DNA of 64,000 nt from Perlucidibaca aquatica (lineage in GTDB: Bacteria; Pseudomonadota; Gammaproteobacteria; Pseudomonadales; Moraxellaceae), in the NCBI RefSeq assembly GCF_001676655.1, contig NZ_LZDB01000001.1:186001-250000 (forward strand), in the 5' to 3' direction. Made by a program: the position numbers and the translations under genes. This document shows positions 27,400 through 37,386 of this stretch, piece after piece (the stretch's first letter is position 1; each line of letters begins with the position of its first letter). The notes under the pieces are model-generated. The model did no database searches. It was not told where the DNA came from and was given only the letters and a program-made list of their open reading frames with translations.

Positions 27400-29235
27400 A
27401 TGACCCACGCTGCAGTGCAAGCTCCCGCCTTTGTCAAACACCCACGTCTGATTGCTTGGGTAGCCGAAATGGCCGCCCTGTGTAAGCCCGCAGCCATTCA
27501 TTGGTGTGATGGCTCAGAGGCCGAATACGACCGTCTTTGCCAACTGTTGGTGGACGCCGGCTCATTCAAAAAGCTGAATCCGGCAAAACGTCCTAACTCC
27601 TATTTAGCATGGACCGACCCTTCCGACGTCGCGCGCGTAGAAGATCGCACCTACATTTGCTCTGAGAAGAAAGAAGACGCTGGCCCCACCAATAACTGGA
27701 TGGACCCGGCGGCAATGCGCACCACGTTGAACCCACTGTTCGATGGTTGCATGGCTGGCCGCACGATGTATGTTGTGCCGTTCTCTATGGGCCCACTGGG
27801 TTCGCCGATTGCCCACATTGGCGTAGAGCTTTCCGATAGCGCTTATGTCGCCGTCAACATGAAGCACATGACCCGTATGGGCCAAGCCGTATACGACGTA
27901 CTCGGCACCGATGGCGAATTTGTTCCCTGCATGCACACGGTTGGCGCGCCCTTAGCCGCTGGCCAGAAAGACGTGGCTTGGCCTTGCAACCCTACCGTTA
28001 AGTACATCGTGCATTACCCAGAAACCCGTGAAATCTGGTCTTACGGCTCCGGTTACGGCGGCAACGCCCTGCTTGGCAAGAAGTGTTTCGCCCTTCGTAT
28101 CGCATCCACAATGGGTCGCGACGAAGGCTGGCTGGCCGAACACATGCTCATCCTCGGCGTGACTAACCCGCAGGGCAAGAAGTACCACGTCGCGGCCGCC
28201 TTCCCGTCGGCCTGCGGCAAGACCAACTTCGCCATGCTCATTCCGCCCGTTGGCATGCCCGGCTGGGGCGTCACCACCATTGGCGACGACATTGCGTGGA
28301 TCAAGCCGGATGCCCAAGGCAACCTGCGCGCCATCAACCCAGAAGCCGGTTACTTCGGCGTTGCGCCTGGCACCAACATGCAGACCAACCCCAACTGCAT
28401 GTTGTCTCTGAACAAAGACGTCATCTTCACCAACGTCGCACTCACCGATGACGGCGATGTCTGGTGGGAAGGCTTGGGCGATGCGCCTGCGCATCTCATC
28501 GACTGGCAGGGCAAGGACTGGACACCCGAAGACGGTAAGGCTGGCCGCAAGGCTGCACACCCGAACTCGCGCTTCACCGTGTCCGCCACAAACAACCCAG
28601 CCCTAGACAGCGAATGGGACAACCCGGAAGGCGTGGTCATCGATGCCTTTATCTTCGGCGGCCGTCGCTCCAACACCGTGCCACTTGTGACTGAAGCTCG
28701 CAACTGGGTGGAAGGCGTCTACATGGCAGCGACCATGGGTTCCGAAACCACCGCTGCTGCCTTCGGCGCGCAGGGTGTGGTTCGTCGTGACCCCTTCGCC
28801 ATGCTGCCGTTCGCCGGCTACAACATGAGCGACTACTTCCAGCATTGGCTGAACCTCGGCGCCAAGCTGCAAGCCGCTGGCGCAAAACTGCCACGCATCT
28901 ACAAAACCAACTGGTTCCGTAAAGATGCCAACGGCAAGTTCATTTGGCCAGGCTTTGGCGAGAACACGCGCATCCTGAAGTGGATGATTGACCGTATCGA
29001 AAACGAAGCCCAAGGCGTCGAGCACGCTGTCGGTATCAGCCCGCGCTACGAAGACATTCGCTGGAATGGACTGGACTTCAGCCGCGAGCAGTTCGATCTG
29101 GTCAGCGACATCAATGCCGCCGACTGGGCCGAAGAGCTGAAGCTGCACGATGAGCTGTTCGAGAAACTAGCGCACAACCTGCCCACCGAGCTGACCACAG
29201 CTAAGGCGGCGTTGGCTGAGCGCTTGGCATCGTAA
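27400..29235 (+). CDS. pckG: Phosphoenolpyruvate carboxykinase (GTP)
   Basis: Converts oxaloacetate and GTP to PEP, the entry step of gluconeogenesis. The 611 residues are the GTP-type length. The active-site loop [13 protein letters not shown] (around residue 270) holds the reactive cysteine and P-loop; the guanine pocket block F-I-F-G-G-R-R and N-W-F-R-K are present. E. coli uses the unrelated ATP-type enzyme, whereas Acinetobacter and relatives use this one. AGAGAG precedes the ATG. A perfect bidirectional terminator follows 17 bases after the stop. Confidence 0.97.
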   Translation: MTHAAVQAPAFVKHPRLIAWVAEMAALCKPAAIHWCDGSEAEYDRLCQLLVDAGSFKKLNPAKRPNSYLAWTDPSDVARVEDRTYICSEKKEDAGPTNNWMDPAAMRTTLNPLFDGCMAGRTMYVVPFSMGPLGSPIAHIGVELSDSAYVAVNMKHMTRMGQAVYDVLGTDGEFVPCMHTVGAPLAAGQKDVAWPCNPTVKYIVHYPETREIWSYGSGYGGNALLGKKCFALRIASTMGRDEGWLAEHMLILGVTNPQGKKYHVAAAFPSACGKTNFAMLIPPVGMPGWGVTTIGDDIAWIKPDAQGNLRAINPEAGYFGVAPGTNMQTNPNCMLSLNKDVIFTNVALTDDGDVWWEGLGDAPAHLIDWQGKDWTPEDGKAGRKAAHPNSRFTVSATNNPALDSEWDNPEGVVIDAFIFGGRRSNTVPLVTEARNWVEGVYMAATMGSETTAAAFGAQGVVRRDPFAMLPFAGYNMSDYFQHWLNLGAKLQAAGAKLPRIYKTNWFRKDANGKFIWPGFGENTRILKWMIDRIENEAQGVEHAVGISPRYEDIRWNGLDFSREQFDLVSDINAADWAEELKLHDELFEKLAHNLPTELTTAKAALAERLAS

Positions 29236-29252
29236 GTTCGCTCAACGTTGAC

Positions 29253-29287
29253 GCATAAAAAAACGGGCTTAGCCCGTTTTTTTATGC
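29253..29287. terminator. Bidirectional intrinsic terminator between pckG and the Ig-like lipoprotein gene
   Basis: A 35-base near-perfect palindrome centred on CGGGCTTAGCCCG, with seven A on the left and seven T on the right and GCAT/ATGC outside. It terminates pckG on the plus strand and the convergent lipoprotein gene on the minus strand. Confidence 0.93.
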
Positions 29288-29307
29288 CCTAAAATTGCCG
29301 CTCGCCC

Positions 29308-32300
29308 TTAGCGCTTAAGCGGCGCTAAGGAAGCGTCAATGATGAATCGGCCAGCAGGTACGCGAACCTTTAAATCACCCGCCAACAACCCACCCAAAGC
29401 ACCCAATTTAGCCGTTAGTCGCACGGGGTCTTTATTGGACAGCTGCACCGTTAGGCGACCATCAGGCAGGAACTTAACTTCCCCTTGCGCCACGATGGAG
29501 CCCGAACCATTGCTGAGGTTGGCCGTTGAGGTTAAGTCATCATTACTTCTGACTTTGTGCTCAATGGGAATCAAGCCTACCCCCAGAATACTGGCCTGCG
29601 CATTGATTTCTGGGATGTCGGTATACAAATCCAGCTTAGCCTCTAGCATGAGCTTGCTTACGCCATTCGCATCAGTGATCGAAAAGATGCGTCCCTCAAT
29701 GGGGCCTTTGTCTTCGGGATAGCGCATACGGAAAACCAAAGGCCCTGTGTAGAGCAGGCCTTCCTGCAACTCCGTATTCGTCGCGTCTTTAGCACCAATA
29801 GGCAGCAATCCATCCACCAGTCCAGCGCCGGTATCAATTAATGCCGACAGGGGTCCGCCCAGACCAGGAATAGCACCGAGCGCGCCAAATAGTGCCGCCG
29901 TGAGTGGGCTGGCGTCTGGTGTAAGCCCTAAGTCAGCGTAAATGTACGCGCCCGATGTCACCACAATGGACGGGCTAACCTGTACGCGGATCGCCTTTTT
30001 CGGAATATTTCCCGCGCGCAGATCTTCTACATTGCCATTCAAACGCGCATTAAGTGCTGCTGAGATCAGGAGGAATTGGTTGCCTTGGCAATCACGCCCC
30101 ACGTTCACGGAGCCTTCATCTTCGGAGCCGATGCCATTCTCACAACCCAGACGGAACTTTGTGGCCGCACCGGAGAATGACTTCCCGGTGGTAATGCGAT
30201 CTGGTTGCAGTAGCGCGCCATTTGACGCCAAACAGCGGCCTGGCGTTGCCACACCATCATCCCGCCCTGAGTTACACAGGCCTGGCTCACTAAATTTGGC
30301 GGAACGTCGCTCACTCGGGTCGAGACGGAAGTTGGCATTCACATCCAAAACCGGCAACACACGCAAGCCAATCGTGCTACCGCCCTCTTCAGGGCCACCC
30401 CGGAAAAACACTTCTAACGGTGGACCGCCCCGTTGCGGATTGCGTGCGTCTGCCAGCGTTTGCGCAATGAGCTGCGTCTGTAAAGGCAGGCCATTTATGC
30501 CACAAATCGCTTGCGACCCGGTGCAGTTAGCCGCCGAGCTGGTCAGGTCATTATTCGAATGCAGGACATAACGGTAAAGTTGCCCCACAACCCAAGGCTG
30601 GGCAGGCACAAATTGCAAAGCGCGTGGCTGCACCTTAAGTGTTCCTGGCACTACCCCCAGACAATTACCGGAAGCATCGACACGCTCTACCCTCACGCTA
30701 CCAATGCCATTACACAGCACGGCCCGGGTCACACTATTTGGGTGAATCGACTGCGAGAAATTCGCCTCAATAACACGATTAGGCTCAATTAACGGCAGGG
30801 GTAAGTCATCATCTGCAGGGCCATCGCCATTGGCGCCTAAGCGTCCGCCCGCACACTTCCCCTGGATACCCGCCGCCACATTGCGGGTTCCTGCTGCAAT
30901 CGGACAGGGGAAGCCGGGGTAGTTGGAGAGCACGATGGGAGGGCGAATCTTTGTGGGGTCTAAGCCAGGGATTTTGAAATCAAAATTTTGCAGCAGGCCG
31001 CCCTTCAAGGCGTTGCCAGCAAAGTCTTTCACGCTGGGCGCTAAGGCTAAACGGTAGTTCTTTCCATGCTCCCACGGCGTATTTGGCGTGACAATTAACG
31101 ACACGCCATCTAGCCGCCACGTAAATGGCTCGGGCACATTGTTCTTCAGCAGCGAGATAACGCCCGTTGGCTGAAAGGACTTAATGTCCATGGCTTTATT
31201 GAAGTTCACCAACAGTGGGTCACCGGGTCGAATGAACTCACCGCCGGGCAAACCATTCACGGTTTCGCCTGGAACCCAAGACTGCACTTCGGGAGGCACG
31301 ATATCGGTAACGGCATTGCCAGCCGGGCGCTTCAGGTCCGTTTTTAGCTTCAATGCCAGCACGCCAACGGCGTTATCCACACCGAGAATCTTGAGCTCAA
31401 TCGTGCCTACAGCTTCGATGGTGAGCACTTGTGTTTGCTGATCCAGTGTTGCTAGACCGACCACCTGAACATGCGAAATATCTTGGGTAAATGCGCCATT
31501 GGATGTGCCGTTTTGTGCCGACACGTTGATGTCCATTTCCAGCGTCACCATTGCTGGCGCCGCCAGCGAAGTGCTGTAACGGTTCGGCAGCAGCAGGCCA
31601 TTGGCATCGGAAATTAGCGTAATGGTCAAATCACCCGTATCGAGTCCCGCAGGCACAAGACCATCTAGCTTTACGGACAGGTTGCCTGCTTTCAGAATAT
31701 TGCCGCGAGGCACACGCAATGGCGTGATGCCTGTGAATTGTGAAAAATTTGCTGGCAAGGCTAGATCTGCAAACAGCTTACCTTCAGCTTGTGGTTTCGG
31801 CGCTCGCTCTTTCTGCCCCAATAAGGGAGAGGCCACTGGTACCTGGTTAATACAGGCATCGGTCAATAGCGACTTAACATTGCAGGTGTTACCCGTTGGC
31901 TCCGAGGTCAACACCTGCACCTCAATCCGTGAAGCCTTATTCAAATCAGGATCAGTGTTAATCCCTGAATTCAGCGGCATGAAGCTATACGCAGCAAACT
32001 GACCCGGCACTAAGGCTTTATTCAGCGTGCTTTTCAGCGAATTAGTTAACGACAGCGTGTAGCTGAGGTTGGGATTTAAGTCAGCCTCAGGATCAATGCT
32101 CAGGTGATTGCCCTGCACTAACACGCGTGCCGGCACGAGCGTTGTACCTTGCAACAGACGAATGGACGTGCCGTATTGCACGGTCTTGCTGTCGATGGGC
32201 TGGGTCATCAACAAGCGTATCGTGGAAAAATCGATCAGGCCCAGTGGCTTGTTACCAATCAGGAAATTCGTGGGCGCCGGCGTGAGTTGTGCCACTTGGA

Positions 32301-32808
32301 AGTCGGGCGTGAGCGATTGCAGATCGGTGGGGCCTTCAAACGCAGCGCGCGTGGTAAAGGTTAGCGGCGGGTAGGAAGGTGGCTGCAATGCCACATTGCC
32401 GCTGGTGAGCGGAATGGTTTGGCCGACAATGGTGTACTGCGTTTTCGGCTGAAGCGGCTTTATCGGCGTGATCACCACCCCTTTTCCATCCGGCACCGCA
32501 ACCACATCAAAATCCTCACTCACCGTGCTTCCAGCGGGCCTAATCGCGAAAAGCGACTTTAAGGTTTGATTTGTCGCCAGTTTCAAAGGGTGCGAAAAGC
32601 GCAGCACGATGGGCGCTGAAGGCACCACATCTGTCTGCCCCAACATGGGGTAGGCATAGACCAAACTACGCTCTTGATCTGTGATATTGGCCGATGGCCC
32701 CGGCATAGTGGGCACAACAGGCGTTTGCTGACGACCACTACCGCCGCTGCACGCACTGAGCAAAACGACCAAACTACACGCAATTAACTTTTTCATGTCG
32801 GCGCTCAT
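29308..32808 (-). CDS. Very large Ig-like-domain lipoprotein
   Basis: A 1166-residue exported lipoprotein: M-K-K-L-I-A-C-S-L-V-V-L-L-S-A-C with lipobox L-S-A-C (Cys20 from the first ATG). At least two SbsA/Big_5-type Ig-like domains are visible. The first (about 45-155) contains P-M-L-G-Q-T-D-V-V-P-S-A-P-I-V-L-R-F-S-H; another (about 500-610) contains V-N-F-N-K-A-M-D-I-K-S-F and D-F-A-G-N-A-L. The C-terminal third looks beta-rich with an Asp-rich V-L-D-V-N-A-N-F-R-L-D-P-S-E stretch. No catalytic motif was seen. The start overlaps the upstream stop (TGATG), so it is coupled to the beta-barrel gene; an ATG at 32796 is an alternative. A surface or cell-envelope structural role is inferred. Confidence 0.8.
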   Translation of the reverse strand: MSADMKKLIACSLVVLLSACSGGSGRQQTPVVPTMPGPSANITDQERSLVYAYPMLGQTDVVPSAPIVLRFSHPLKLATNQTLKSLFAIRPAGSTVSEDFDVVAVPDGKGVVITPIKPLQPKTQYTIVGQTIPLTSGNVALQPPSYPPLTFTTRAAFEGPTDLQSLTPDFQVAQLTPAPTNFLIGNKPLGLIDFSTIRLLMTQPIDSKTVQYGTSIRLLQGTTLVPARVLVQGNHLSIDPEADLNPNLSYTLSLTNSLKSTLNKALVPGQFAAYSFMPLNSGINTDPDLNKASRIEVQVLTSEPTGNTCNVKSLLTDACINQVPVASPLLGQKERAPKPQAEGKLFADLALPANFSQFTGITPLRVPRGNILKAGNLSVKLDGLVPAGLDTGDLTITLISDANGLLLPNRYSTSLAAPAMVTLEMDINVSAQNGTSNGAFTQDISHVQVVGLATLDQQTQVLTIEAVGTIELKILGVDNAVGVLALKLKTDLKRPAGNAVTDIVPPEVQSWVPGETVNGLPGGEFIRPGDPLLVNFNKAMDIKSFQPTGVISLLKNNVPEPFTWRLDGVSLIVTPNTPWEHGKNYRLALAPSVKDFAGNALKGGLLQNFDFKIPGLDPTKIRPPIVLSNYPGFPCPIAAGTRNVAAGIQGKCAGGRLGANGDGPADDDLPLPLIEPNRVIEANFSQSIHPNSVTRAVLCNGIGSVRVERVDASGNCLGVVPGTLKVQPRALQFVPAQPWVVGQLYRYVLHSNNDLTSSAANCTGSQAICGINGLPLQTQLIAQTLADARNPQRGGPPLEVFFRGGPEEGGSTIGLRVLPVLDVNANFRLDPSERRSAKFSEPGLCNSGRDDGVATPGRCLASNGALLQPDRITTGKSFSGAATKFRLGCENGIGSEDEGSVNVGRDCQGNQFLLISAALNARLNGNVEDLRAGNIPKKAIRVQVSPSIVVTSGAYIYADLGLTPDASPLTAALFGALGAIPGLGGPLSALIDTGAGLVDGLLPIGAKDATNTELQEGLLYTGPLVFRMRYPEDKGPIEGRIFSITDANGVSKLMLEAKLDLYTDIPEINAQASILGVGLIPIEHKVRSNDDLTSTANLSNGSGSIVAQGEVKFLPDGRLTVQLSNKDPVRLTAKLGALGGLLAGDLKVRVPAGRFIIDASLAPLKR

Positions 32809-34193
32809 CAGAAGGTGAGGTGAATTGCGGCGTTAAGCACGCTGACATCACCGCCTGCGGTTGCGCCTTCACAACGAACTTTTACATCGTTACCGGAGTT
32901 ATCTTTAACCGGTGGACGCGGGCAGTTGGGGTTGTTCTGATTGCCCGCAGGCGCAGTGGTACTGATTAAGAAATCTCGGTCTTCGAGCAGATGGTATTGG
33001 TAGGCGAAGTCCAGTCGTACGGGTTGTGACAAGAACAAGGCCTTCTCAATTAAGTAAGAAAAGCCCAGCCCCATGACCACTTTGTCATTATCAACGTAGT
33101 TCACATTGAGCGATTCGGTGCTCTCCAGTGGTGACTGTTCGTAGCTCACGCCCCCCAGCACACTGAATTCACGATTTAGACGGTATTCGAAGCCCGCACG
33201 CGGAATAAGCACATCTTTAAATTTGAGCTGGCCGATGTCTTTAATCGTGTCATTTTTGAACTGGTCATTTGCGCCGGACCAGAGCGCATAGTCCATGGAG
33301 GCGCCCAAGCGCAACTTATGCATATTGTATTGAATGCCGGCCGTGAAGGTTTCTGGCTGATAGTTATCTAAGGTGTTCACAATCAAAGGCAGCTGTGTAA
33401 TGAGGTTAGGCACAACGGCATTCGCGTTCACTTTGGTGTTGTACTTAGACTCATAGCGCCAGCTGGCGGCTGTTTCTAAGCCCTTGGCCCAGCAAAACTT
33501 TTGATCTGGGCAAAGAATATCGCCCCAATTTAAGTTGGCCGAGAGAATGGGCTGAATAGAGGGCGCCGCGGAGACTTGCAGACTTTCAAAACCGGTCTGC
33601 CCACTGACTTGAGCTTGCGCGCCCAAGTTTGCACTGGCATTCAGGGTGATGCGCGTCGAAGCGCCCACATCCACGCCTTTAAACAGGTTTAAGCCCGCGC
33701 CTAAGCTCAGGAATAAGGACTGCTGACCGTATTTCAGGGACTGGGCGGTTTGATCCGATGTGGAGCTGAACGCCAGCAAGTTTGTGCCCGTCCGCTCGGC
33801 ACCCAACATAAAGCCCAGCACAATGGCACGATCATCTTTGAGCATTTTGCTCAGATCAGTTTTGAAGCCGAGCAAGATGTTGTAATTGGAATTGTCCTCA
33901 ATCACGTCGTCTTGAACAACGTCATCGGGGGTATTCCAGCCTTTCGCCGTTAGCGTTTGATCGGTGAACAACATGCCTGCGCTCATCGCCCCTTTTCGGT
34001 CGCGAGCCAGATACGCCGGGTTGTAATACACCGCTGAGGGCTGGTTTGAGAACAATGACAAAGACTGCGCCGAGGCTACATCATTCGGTAATAGACCGAA
34101 ATTAGAGCCAATATGGCCCAGGCTGGCCTGCGCAACTGAGGCACTCAGTAACAACAGGGAGCCGAGGCTAAGACGAACCGTGAGCTGCTTCAT
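32808..34193 (-). CDS. Outer-membrane beta-barrel protein (FadL/TraF_2-like)
   Basis: A 461-residue protein with a cleavable signal peptide (A-Q-A/S-L near residue 23) and alternating amphipathic strands ending in A-A-I-H-L-T-F, the C-terminal Phe typical of BAM substrates. The N-terminal S-N-Q-P-S-A-V-Y-Y-N-P-A-Y-L-A block is the hallmark of the FadL and TraF_2 barrel group. It may be a transporter of hydrophobic compounds, or the outer-membrane partner of the coupled 1166-residue lipoprotein. A GAGGGTGG precedes the start. It is first in a two-gene operon downstream of the nuo terminator. Confidence 0.75.
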   Translation of the reverse strand: MKQLTVRLSLGSLLLLSASVAQASLGHIGSNFGLLPNDVASAQSLSLFSNQPSAVYYNPAYLARDRKGAMSAGMLFTDQTLTAKGWNTPDDVVQDDVIEDNSNYNILLGFKTDLSKMLKDDRAIVLGFMLGAERTGTNLLAFSSTSDQTAQSLKYGQQSLFLSLGAGLNLFKGVDVGASTRITLNASANLGAQAQVSGQTGFESLQVSAAPSIQPILSANLNWGDILCPDQKFCWAKGLETAASWRYESKYNTKVNANAVVPNLITQLPLIVNTLDNYQPETFTAGIQYNMHKLRLGASMDYALWSGANDQFKNDTIKDIGQLKFKDVLIPRAGFEYRLNREFSVLGGVSYEQSPLESTESLNVNYVDNDKVVMGLGFSYLIEKALFLSQPVRLDFAYQYHLLEDRDFLISTTAPAGNQNNPNCPRPPVKDNSGNDVKVRCEGATAGGDVSVLNAAIHLTF

Positions 34194-34319
34194 GAATCCA
34201 CCCTCATATTTTTATGCTATCGATTCGTGATCGACGTGTATTTTTATGTTGCTGCGAAGTTACTCGACCTTGGAGTCATCTTGCCAGCTAACGCTTGTAC
34301 CGTTTTTGTAAATTGCCCA

Positions 34320-34343
34320 TAAAAAAACCTCCCGAAGGAGGTC
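34320..34343 (-). terminator. Intrinsic terminator of the nuo operon
   Basis: On the minus strand ACCTCC pairs with GGAGGT around a TTCG loop, followed by seven T. It begins 20 bases after the nuoN stop and is the only clear intrinsic terminator in the 15-kb operon. Confidence 0.92.
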
Positions 34344-34362
34344 TTTTCACGCTAAATCACCC

Positions 34363-35820
34363 TTATCGGAACACGGCCACACTGGCGATTTGCACTAACT
34401 CAATCGCTGGCTCTGGATACACGCCGAGTGCAAACATTAGCACCGCCATGGCAATGACCATGATGCCGCCCAAACGTACACCCCAGAAGGTATCCGCTTC
34501 CATGCGACGCATACCCGGCGTTGGCATAAACAATGCCACCACCACGCGCAGGTAATAAAACAGACCAATCGCACTACCAATGACCAGAGCACCCAGCAGC
34601 CACCAAAGCTTGGCATCCACGCCAATTGCGGCGATATAGAACTTACCAATAAAGCCAGCGGTGAATGGAATACCGGCTAAGGACAGCATCATGACCGTCA
34701 ATACCGCTGTTAAATAAGGGCGACGCCAGAACAGGCCACGGTAGTCGAAGATCGCATCGGCATCTTTACCGTTATAGGGACTGGAGGTCAGCGCCACCAC
34801 TCCAAACGCACCAATCGTAGTCACTACATAAGTCAGCAGGTACATATTGATGGCTTCAAGCGACAGCGCGCCACCGGCAATAATCGCCACCAGAATGTAA
34901 CCAAAATGCGCGATGGAAGAGTAACCCAGCAATCGTTTAAGGTTGCTCTGATTCAGCGCCAGCAAGTTACCTAACGCGATGGACAAGAAAGCCAGTACGG
35001 TTAGGAGGTTGACCCAAATTCCTGTGTGAGCCACGGGGACTTCCACAAACAATCTCAACAGCACCGCAAACACGGCCACCTTGCTGACCGTGGCCAGGTA
35101 AGCGCCCACTGGCGCTGGCGCCCCCTCGTATACGTCGGGCGTCCACAGGTGGAATGGGGCCATGGACAGCTTGAAAGCCAAGGCCATCAAAATCATTGCA
35201 AAGCCAGCCAGCGCGAACGGGCTAATAATGCCTGCGGAGGCTAGTTGAGCACCCAGACCGCCGAAATTCAGTGCGCCGGATTCGGCATAGAGCAGCGCCA
35301 TACCAAACAACATGAATGCAGAGGCAGCCGCTGACAGTATGAGGTATTTAATGCCGCCTTCGAGTGAGCGTCGATTACGGAAGGTGTAGGCCACCAAGCC
35401 ATATACAGGAATCGACATCAACTCCAAACCAATAAAGAGCGAGGCCAAGTGACGCGACATGATCAGTACAATCGCACCCAATGCCGACAGCACCAGCAGC
35501 AAATACATTTCTTCGCGATTGCCGTTGTAGCCCTTTAAATAAGCATGCATCAGCGTGCTACAGGCCAGTGTGGCAAACAGCACTAAGCCAATAAAAAAGC
35601 TGGCATGACCATCCATTTGCAACAGAGGCGTAATGAGCTGAGGACCCACGGCGTGGGCGAAAGGCACGGAGAACAGCGCCAAGTTCAGGCCAATTACAGT
35701 TAGCGTGGCATTAAGGTCATGCTGACGACGAATGGCGATAGACAGCATCACCAAAATTGCCGTGGCTCCTGTGATGAGCAGGGGCAGCATTGCGAGAATC
35801 ATTGGAGTCGTGATCGTCAT
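34363..35820 (-). CDS. nuoN: NADH-quinone oxidoreductase subunit N
   Basis: Antiporter-like proton-pumping subunit of complex I (485 residues, about 14 helices). The conserved Glu is in S-L-F-I-G-L-E-L-M-S-I-P-V-Y and the key Lys in F-K-L-S-M-A-P-F-H-L-W-T-P-D-V-Y-E-G. Last gene of the operon, 6 bases after nuoM. Confidence 0.97.
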   Translation of the reverse strand: MTITTPMILAMLPLLITGATAILVMLSIAIRRQHDLNATLTVIGLNLALFSVPFAHAVGPQLITPLLQMDGHASFFIGLVLFATLACSTLMHAYLKGYNGNREEMYLLLVLSALGAIVLIMSRHLASLFIGLELMSIPVYGLVAYTFRNRRSLEGGIKYLILSAAASAFMLFGMALLYAESGALNFGGLGAQLASAGIISPFALAGFAMILMALAFKLSMAPFHLWTPDVYEGAPAPVGAYLATVSKVAVFAVLLRLFVEVPVAHTGIWVNLLTVLAFLSIALGNLLALNQSNLKRLLGYSSIAHFGYILVAIIAGGALSLEAINMYLLTYVVTTIGAFGVVALTSSPYNGKDADAIFDYRGLFWRRPYLTAVLTVMMLSLAGIPFTAGFIGKFYIAAIGVDAKLWWLLGALVIGSAIGLFYYLRVVVALFMPTPGMRRMEADTFWGVRLGGIMVIAMAVLMFALGVYPEPAIELVQIASVAVFR

Positions 35821-35826
35821 GGCGGA

Positions 35827-37383
35827 TTACAAGGCCGGTTGCACAGGCAGAGCAGCCTGTGTGAACAAGAAATGAAGGTTCTGCATGCTCACCACCGAGG
35901 TGTCGAACACTGGCTGTGGGTATAGACCGAGCCAGAGCAGAGTAATAATCAGGCTTAGCATGATGAGCTTTTCGCGAACATTAAGGTCAGCCAACGCGTG
36001 ATCCGATTTCGCCGGGCCGTAGAAGGCCTTTTGCATCATCAGCAGGCCGTAAATAGCGGCCAGAATCAGACCGCCCGCCGTCACGGTAGCAACCACGGCG
36101 TTTGCCTTGAAGCTGCCGAGCAGAATCATGATTTCGCCGACGAAATTGCCCATGCCCGGCAAGCCCAGCGAAGCGGCCGCAAAGAACAACATGATGGGTG
36201 GCAAGAAGCGCATGCGCGACCAGAGACCACCCATCTCGCGTAAATCGCGGGTATGCAGCCGCTCGTAAAGCTCGCCGCAAAGAATGAACAGTGCGCCGGC
36301 CGAAATACCATGCGCCAACATCTGCACAACAACGCCCTGCAAGGCCACCATATTGCCGGAGTAGATACCGACCAGGACGAAGCCCATGTGCGATACCGAG
36401 GTATAGGCAATGAGGCGCTTAATGTCGGTCTGGGCACAGGCCAAAATAGCGCCATAGAAAATGCCGAAGACACCGAGCCACATGGCGATGGGTGCAAATT
36501 CAATAGAGGCATTGGGGAACAGCGGTACGCCAAAACGCAGCAGACCGTAGCCTGCGGTTTTCAGCAGCACACCGGCGAGATCGACCGAGCCGGCAGTGGG
36601 CGCTTGCGCATGAGCATCAGGCAACCACGAGTGAAATGGCACAACGGGCAGCTTCACGGCAAAGGCGATGAAGAAGCCCAGCATCAGTACCATTTCAACG
36701 GCCGGCGCCATGCTGGTTCCCAGCAGATCATCGTAGCTAAACGTAAGTACGCCGGTATTTTGTGCGTGAACCAACACGAGGCCAATGATAGCGAGCAAGA
36801 GCAGCAAACCACTGGCCTGGGTGTAAATAAAGAACTTCGTAGCGGCACTGATGCGGCTGCGGCCGTTAGCCCCCTTGTGACCCCAGAGGGCGATCAAGAA
36901 GAACATCGGGACCAGCATCATTTCCCAGAAGAAGAAATACAGGAACAGGTCTACGGCGAGGAAGACACCCACTACACCGCCCAAGTTCCACAGCAGGTTC
37001 AGGTAGAAGAAGCCAACATGGTTTTCAATTTCGCGCCACGAGCAGGCAACGGCCAGTGCACCCAGGAAACCGGTGAGCAACAGCATCAACATCGACAGGC
37101 CATCTAAGGCGAGGTGGAAGCTAATACCAAAGCGGGGAATCCAGTCACGTTGGAACTCCAGCTGCCACTGCGGGCTTCCGCTGATGGCGGTGGATAACGC
37201 CTCACCGTGATAGTCACCCTGCAACCACACCAGCACAGTCAGCGCAAAGAACGCCACCATGGTGACTAAGGCAATCCAGCGCGGCGTGTTGGGGCTGAGA
37301 CGCTCGGCCTGCCAAGCCAGCAAACCGCCCGCAAAAGGAATCAGCAGTAGCCAGAGCAATATGGATGAATCAAACGTGATCAT
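35827..37383 (-). CDS. nuoM: NADH-quinone oxidoreductase subunit M
   Basis: Antiporter-like membrane subunit (518 residues). The channel Glu lies in F-F-F-W-E-M-M-L-V-P-M-F-F and the central Lys in V-K-L-P-V-V-P-F-H-S-W-L-P-D-A-H. It carries the usual duplicated five-helix units. Three bases separate it from nuoL. Confidence 0.98.
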   Translation of the reverse strand: MITFDSSILLWLLLIPFAGGLLAWQAERLSPNTPRWIALVTMVAFFALTVLVWLQGDYHGEALSTAISGSPQWQLEFQRDWIPRFGISFHLALDGLSMLMLLLTGFLGALAVACSWREIENHVGFFYLNLLWNLGGVVGVFLAVDLFLYFFFWEMMLVPMFFLIALWGHKGANGRSRISAATKFFIYTQASGLLLLLAIIGLVLVHAQNTGVLTFSYDDLLGTSMAPAVEMVLMLGFFIAFAVKLPVVPFHSWLPDAHAQAPTAGSVDLAGVLLKTAGYGLLRFGVPLFPNASIEFAPIAMWLGVFGIFYGAILACAQTDIKRLIAYTSVSHMGFVLVGIYSGNMVALQGVVVQMLAHGISAGALFILCGELYERLHTRDLREMGGLWSRMRFLPPIMLFFAAASLGLPGMGNFVGEIMILLGSFKANAVVATVTAGGLILAAIYGLLMMQKAFYGPAKSDHALADLNVREKLIMLSLIITLLWLGLYPQPVFDTSVVSMQNLHFLFTQAALPVQPAL

Positions 37384-37386
37384 GGC

